Positions 61,201 to 64,000 of a stretch of 64,000 bases of DNA are shown here, piece after piece. Position 1 is the stretch's first letter. Each line of letters starts with the position of its first letter. The position numbers and the translations under genes were made by a program. Below the pieces are notes generated by a model. That model was not told the DNA's origin, made no database searches, and saw only the letters and a program-made list of their open reading frames with translations. The stretch comes from Ulota crispa (taxonomy: Eukaryota > Streptophyta > Bryopsida > Orthotrichales > Orthotrichaceae). The stretch is taken from the NCBI GenBank assembly GCA_963920765.1, contig OY987249.1, positions 7,874,817-7,938,816 on the forward strand, written 5' to 3'.

Positions 61201-63735
61201 GAGACTTGGATGAAAAAAGAGCAACCAATGCATGGACTTGCCAAAATGTTCTCTTTCGCACAAGAAAATTTACAATTTTCCTGTGCACAACAGCTCCTTC
61301 AAATACTACCTTTTCTTTTACAAAAGTAGGTTGAATAATCAATGATAGAGAGTCTATATGCTTTTGCTAACAAAGAGATTTGTCACTGGTTGAACGTTAA
61401 TATATGCAATTGGTTGAACACTAATGTATGCCCTTGCAAATCTTTATGCCCAAACAAATTAACAACAAAATGTTGGGCGTAAGGATTTGCAAGGGCACTG
61501 TACCTAGTGGGACGTGTGGGGGAAACAAGTGGGTCAACACTAGAAACAAGGCACAGTGTGTTTCCCAAGTGATGAAGTTTTTGAGGCTGTGTGGAGATGC
61601 CCTAATAACTCAACTAAGCTGTGATTCTTACGTGTTTTTATTTGGGTTTAAATTGCTGTGCTGCAGGATTTGAGGATGGAAAAGGCTCTCCAGACGACCA
61701 CCATCACCACGACGTCGTCTTGACTTCGTCTCGCTCACATCGGTCGTCACATGTGCTGGTGCCGTCGTTTCTTCCGGCGTCTCCGCCCTTGAGTGACTCC
61801 ATCTCCCCTCCCCCGCCGTCGAAGCGGAGACCCAAGAGCAATGATATTGACACCGACGGTGCAGCAGCAGCTGCTACTGCTGCGAATGCTGATGCGAGTG
61901 CTTCGACGTCGGCTCTGGAACCAGTGACGACGCCACGCCGGCATCCGAAGAAGAAGACACAATGGGCTGACGGTGGCGAGGAGGCCGAGGTGGAGATTGT
62001 GGTCGAGGATGGCCAGGATGCTGCTGCTGCTGCACATGACTCCGACGGCGGGAGTGACGAGGTAACAACCAACACTACGTCTCTTCACTCCCTCAGTTTT
62101 TTCTAGAGAAAACACTATTTGCATCACCTTATGATTTTGTAAACCAAAATGTAGGAGTCATTAGTGAGCATCAGATTTGGAACTTCTGCGGAAAATGGAA
62201 AAAAAAGCAGGTTTCAAAAGTAGGTGTGATTTTTAAGACAACCAACCACGTCATTGAATATCCTGTTTGTTGGAATTTCTAAAAAGTCAAGGAGAGGGGC
62301 TGGATTTTGAGGGATTTTGAGAATCTTCTTGGTTTGTGGAATCTCTTTTGCTGAGCCTCTCCTCTTGTCACACAAACTTGCATGGTCAACTTGCATGTAG
62401 CTGTAATAGGAGCGGGACTTTCTACCCTCCAGCAGAAGTTCTAACTGTGACGCCCACTGGTGAGAACTGAGAAGTTGGTAGAGAGGTTCGTCTTTAGTTA
62501 CATCTTCACCAAATGCTGATTGGGATCACTTTTACATCACAATATATGAAATTACGTTATGTAGTTTGTTCAAAGTGGGGACGTTGTAATAAACTGTTGA
62601 TGAGATTGTAGACAAATTCTGATTTCTGTTCGACGATCAGTGGTCGTTGACATGCTTACAATCCACATTTTGGTAATCGAAGGTCAGCACTAGTGTGTGA
62701 AATAGAGGAGTTGGTGGTAATAAGGGTCAGGTTCCTCACGTGTCCTTTGCAGTGTACATGTTGGTAACGGTTGTGTGCCTAGTTCACAAGTGCTCCCATA
62801 CTAAGCTGTCTTCTTCCATTTCACTGTACCGTTCTCTTCTACCGTAGGGTTTAGGGTTTAAAACAATTATCTCCTACCTCAAGGTTTAGGATTTGCACCG
62901 ATTATCTTCCACCGTAGGGTTTAGGATCTGCATTGATTGCCTTCTACATCAAGGTCTAGGGTTTACACCGATTGTGTTCCACTGTAGGATCTAAGGTTTG
63001 GACTGGTTGTCTTCCTCTGTAGGGTTTAGGGTTTAAACCGATTCTCTTCTACCTCAACGTTTAGGACTTGCACTGATCTTCTTCAACTGTAGGTTTTAAG
63101 GTTTGCACTGGTTGTCTTCCACTGTAGGATTTAAGGGTTTGCACTGTATTCTTCCACCTAAGGTTTAGGGTTTAAACCGATTCTCTTTTACCTCATGGTG
63201 TAGGGTTTGCACCAATTGTCTTACAGCGTAAAGTTTAGAATTCTACAACGATTGTCTTCCACTGTAGAATTTAAGGTTTGGACTATATTCTTCCACCGTA
63301 AGGTTTAGGGCTTGCACTGCATGGAGTATGAGTGAGTGAGTGAGTGAGTGAATAATTTGAGTGACTGTTGTTGCCGATGTGCAGGGCGACGAGTCAGACG
63401 GGGACACATCGACGCACGGGTCGATGCTGTACCCGGGGTCGCCAGGAGGCAACCCGGGAGCGGGGGTGGCACCGGAGGACGTGCCGGAGCCGATGCGGAG
63501 GACATGGGAGACGTTCAGCCAGAGCTACTCGCCCAAGAAGCTCAACGACATCATCGTGGAGCAGTCGAAAGAGGCGCAGCTCATCCTCATCAACCTGCCC
63601 GACCACTACAAGGGCATGAAGCCCCACCACTACATGCAGTACTGCGAGGAGCTCTGCCAGGGCCTCGACCGTGTGCTCCTCGTCCACGGCACCGGTAAAG
63701 AGCTCTGGGGCGGCCAAGCTCACCTCGGCCTGTAA
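52283..63735 (+). CDS. KCC: K+/Cl- cotransporter (cation-chloride cotransporter, SLC12/KCC type), 15 exons
   Basis: Exons: 52283-52553, 52675-52831, 53081-53171, 53266-53370, 53484-53722, 55329-55617, 56443-56666, 57153-57303, 57833-58033, 58167-58244, 58498-58686, 59492-59889, 60655-60848, 61667-62061, 63385-63735. All introns are GT/AG, phases agree, and the product is 1110 aa, normal for KCCs. Residues 1-78 are a cytosolic N terminus. About 79-505 hold the 12 membrane segments, with ENMWGVLIFLR in TM1 (N88), GGTYYLISRALGP (140-152) and FFPCFTGILSG in TM6; P281 and T284 match the K+-site residues of animal KCCs. The C-terminal domain has VNWRPQLL and IDVWWIVHDGG (701-711). Exon 14 is Ser/Ala/His-rich and acidic. 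The family couples K+ and Cl- movement across membranes. It resembles animal KCC more than Arabidopsis CCC1, and the TM5-TM6 loop is short. The last exon ends KELWGGQAHLGL; GTAAAG at 63695 is an alternative donor. Confidence 0.9.
52832..52892. repeat. GTC/ATC trinucleotide repeat in KCC intron 2
   Basis: An imperfect run of GTC and ATC triplets begins just after the donor site GTAAGT. Confidence 0.85.
53740..55050. mobile_element. cluster of Mutator-like foldbacks filling KCC intron 5
   Basis: At least five overlapping or nested units share the arm GGGAAAATTTCATGG...GGATACCCCTGAAGTTTGC...GGGTATTTGTGATATTTC. Visible units are 53740-53815 (arm only), 53818-54048, 54049-54361, 54362-54508 (inverse of the second), 54510-54824 and 54825-55050. 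The intron is 1.6 kb and almost all of it is this material. Reading frames across it are arm artefacts. Confidence 0.85.
53914..54501. repeat. 588-bp palindrome made of nested foldbacks
   Basis: Left arm 53914-54195 and right arm 54222-54501 are inverted copies around a centre near 54208. The outer about 150 bp of each arm look identical base for base (for example AAGTACTGTGCGCACAAAGG), while the inner part has several differences. Confidence 0.85.
55001..55316 (+). repeat. tandem duplication of foldback arm plus intron flank
   Basis: Two diverged copies of about 158 bp, 55001-55157 and 55160-55316. Each has GGGTATCTATGAAAATATTG, then CTCAAATTCAAACTCCAACG, then a block ending in a G run (GGTGGTT.GAAAACTTGGGGG). 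The second copy leads directly into the acceptor site of exon 6. Confidence 0.8.
55681..55866. repeat. minisatellite in KCC intron 6
   Basis: About eight variable copies of a 21-27-bp unit, core GAGTTTTGGTTGTTACTTT with GGGC before it. The rest of intron 6 (to 56442) shows nothing recognisable. Confidence 0.85.
56707..57028. mobile_element. Mutator-like foldback in KCC intron 7, 9-bp target duplication
   Basis: Arms GAGATAATTACATGGATACC and GGTATCCATGAAATTTCCCC enclose 322 bp. TTGACAATT is duplicated at 56698-56706 and 57029-57037. A 9-bp duplication with long terminal repeats starting with G points to the Mutator superfamily. Confidence 0.88.
57357..57735 (+). mobile_element. degenerate piggyBac-like element in KCC intron 8
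   Basis: TTCA then CCCTTAAAGGATC on the left, and GGTCTTTCAGGGG then TTGCA on the right. Both targets are mutated from TTAA, so the call rests on the paired ends. It contains a CACTA miniature. Confidence 0.45.
57426..57581. mobile_element. CACTA-type MITE in KCC intron 8
   Basis: Ends CACTAGAAGAAAAGC and AGTTTTTCTTCTAGTG, 156 bp, with TAT duplicated at 57423-57425 and 57582-57584. It is the same family as 22310-22462. Confidence 0.85.
58313..58410. repeat. TACACA/TGCATG low-complexity repeat in KCC intron 10
   Basis: An irregular run of alternating purine-pyrimidine sequence (ACATATAC, CACATGCATGCAC). No element ends. Confidence 0.8.
58781..59031. mobile_element. foldback element in KCC intron 11
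   Basis: Arms GTATGCTGTACACACGTGTT and AACACGTATGTACAGTATAC-type complement, both followed inward by a GGAAAAGCTCAG block. 251 bp. Similar GTACAC...GGGGCC...GGAAAA sequences lie near 32810 and 40640. Confidence 0.65.
59035..59391 (+). mobile_element. Tourist-like MITE interrupted by a piggyBac-like element (KCC intron 11)
   Basis: The outer ends are AAGGTATGTCCACACTTGGT and ACCAAGTGTGAACATACCC. It is the opposite-orientation relative of the intact 7353-7475 element. The sequence matches it up to CTACTACCCTAC-TTAA and resumes at CCAAGTGTGAACATACCC after the insertion. Confidence 0.82.
59135..59370 (+). mobile_element. piggyBac-like MITE (subfamily G) nested in the Tourist-like MITE
   Basis: TTAA 59135-59138 with CCCTTAAAGGACGAGGC to GCCTCGTCCTTTAGA. 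The expected AGGG-TTAA at the right has been deleted together with about two host bases. The interior is nearly the same as 14244-14476. Confidence 0.82.
59958..60266. mobile_element. Mutator-like foldback in KCC intron 12, 9-bp target duplication
   Basis: GGGAAAATTTCATGGATACC to its complement, 309 bp, with arms of about 150 bp that are inverted almost perfectly. TACTAAATT is duplicated at 59949-59957 and 60267-60275. Near-identical arms and a perfect duplication imply a recent insertion. The insertion is 69 bp downstream of the exon 12 donor. Confidence 0.92.
60917..61620. repeat. dispersed repeat TT in KCC intron 13, split by a MITE
   Basis: Matches 12577 (GGGACTTCACTCAAGGTTTG) as far as TTTTTGTCCTTA at 61163, then resumes as TAATAACTCAACTAAG at 61603. 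The interrupting DNA is the element at 61164-61602. Confidence 0.7.
61164..61602. mobile_element. MITE with GAGCATTTCCAC ends inserted in a TT repeat
   Basis: Ends GAGCATTTCCACCAGT and CTGTGTGGAGATGCCC; 439 bp. Comparing with the uninterrupted TT repeat at 18111 (TTAATAAC) gives a TA target duplication (61162-61163, 61603-61604). A strong hairpin, TGCCCTTGCAAATCTTTATG and its near-complement, lies inside at 61431-61498. Confidence 0.65.
62829..63320. repeat. telomere-motif minisatellite in KCC intron 14
   Basis: About 13 degenerate copies of a unit near 38 bp: GATTGTCTTCCACCGTAGG then GTTTAGGGTTTGCACC. Alternate copies carry TCTACCTCAAGGTTTAGG, suggesting a dimeric higher-order unit. The GTTTAGGG part equals the plant telomere repeat. 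The rest of intron 14 (62062-62828) shows no element. Confidence 0.85.
63330..63353. repeat. short (TGAG)n microsatellite
   Basis: About five units, the same motif as the long array at 9385. Confidence 0.9.
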
Positions 63736-63934
63736 AAAAAAGAACCAAAAACCCTGAACCCTAAAAACTATCCCATTGTTTTGCAATCCCTCCCCTTTTT
63801 GTAAAGCAAAGCCCTCCATGAAAATAATTCAATGGCCTACTCCTCTTCCCATGCACACCCCTCTCCACTCTCCCTGCCATTTGCTTCACTGTCATCACAG
63901 ATCTTCACTCACTCTGCTTCTCTACAAGAGTCTA
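63736..63934 (+). other. KCC 3' flank
   Basis: An A-rich stretch directly after the stop, then T-rich and CT-rich sequence. No polyadenylation site can be fixed. No gene is seen before the window ends. Confidence 0.4.
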
Positions 63935-63967
63935 GAACGTTCTAGAATGTTCTCGAATGTTCTAGAA
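63935..63967. promoter_or_regulatory. heat-shock element, seven contiguous pentamers
   Basis: GAA (63935), TTC (63940), GAA (63945), TTC (63950), GAA (63955), TTC (63960) and GAA (63965) alternate at exact 5-bp spacing. This is the binding pattern of heat-shock factor trimers (nGAAn repeats); three units suffice for a functional site. It could drive a gene starting beyond 64000. The block is also a 10-bp tandem repeat that decays to TCGAGGAGGG, so chance minisatellite origin is possible. Confidence 0.6.
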
Positions 63968-64000
63968 GGGTCGAGGAGGGTCGAAGAGGGTCCAGACTTA

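Noticed and set aside
61704..62127. Minus-strand frames of 123-126 residues over KCC exon 14
   Set aside because: Shadows of the GC-rich, Ser/Ala-rich exon; the plus strand joins in phase to exons 13 and 15.
63695..63735. Splice donor GTAAAG near the end of KCC exon 15
   Set aside because: The frame reaches a stop 40 bp later and the length already equals a full KCC. An extra final exon beyond the window cannot be excluded but is not needed.

Overview
This is a eukaryotic nuclear window with two spliced genes at its edges and about 45 kb of AT-rich, gene-free, repeat-filled DNA between them. The most likely host is a plant or streptophyte alga. The reasons are an RTF2 protein with an N-terminal ubiquitin-like domain (the plant architecture), TTTAGGG-type motifs, CACTA-type miniature elements, and GT/AG introns in GC-rich coding exons set in AT-rich surroundings. 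I cannot name the species. The second gene looks more like an animal or algal KCC than flowering-plant CCC1, which leans toward an alga or early-diverging plant. That is inference.

Layout. 1-2240: piggyBac-like miniature elements reaching the RTF2 promoter. 2532-4656: RTF2 on the + strand, two exons, 366 aa. About 5.0-51.5 kb: no credible gene, but a dense, often nested collection of short non-autonomous DNA transposons, long foldbacks and tandem repeats. 52283-63735: a 15-exon K+/Cl- cotransporter gene on the + strand. All exon phases agree across the 15 exons and give 1110 codons plus a stop. Its introns also carry transposons. 63935-63967: seven contiguous alternating heat-shock-element pentamers, possibly the promoter of a gene beyond the window.

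Repeats. Target duplications and terminal repeats read directly from the sequence separate several superfamilies. (1) About 20 two-ended elements of 78-1222 bp bounded by TTAA and starting CCCCTAAAGG or variants, i.e. piggyBac-like. (2) Mutator-like foldbacks starting GGGAAAATTTCATGG, two of them with perfect 9-bp target duplications, in the KCC introns. (3) CACTA miniatures with 3-bp duplications. (4) Tourist-like elements with TTA duplications. (5) A TA-flanked family starting AGGTAGGAACACCC. Several copies are inserted into one another while an uninterrupted relative lies elsewhere in the window, giving natural empty sites. No transposase reading frame is visible.

The two genes are not functionally linked as far as I can see. 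RTF2 acts at stalled replication forks (and, in Arabidopsis, in splicing). The KCC gene encodes a membrane salt transporter.
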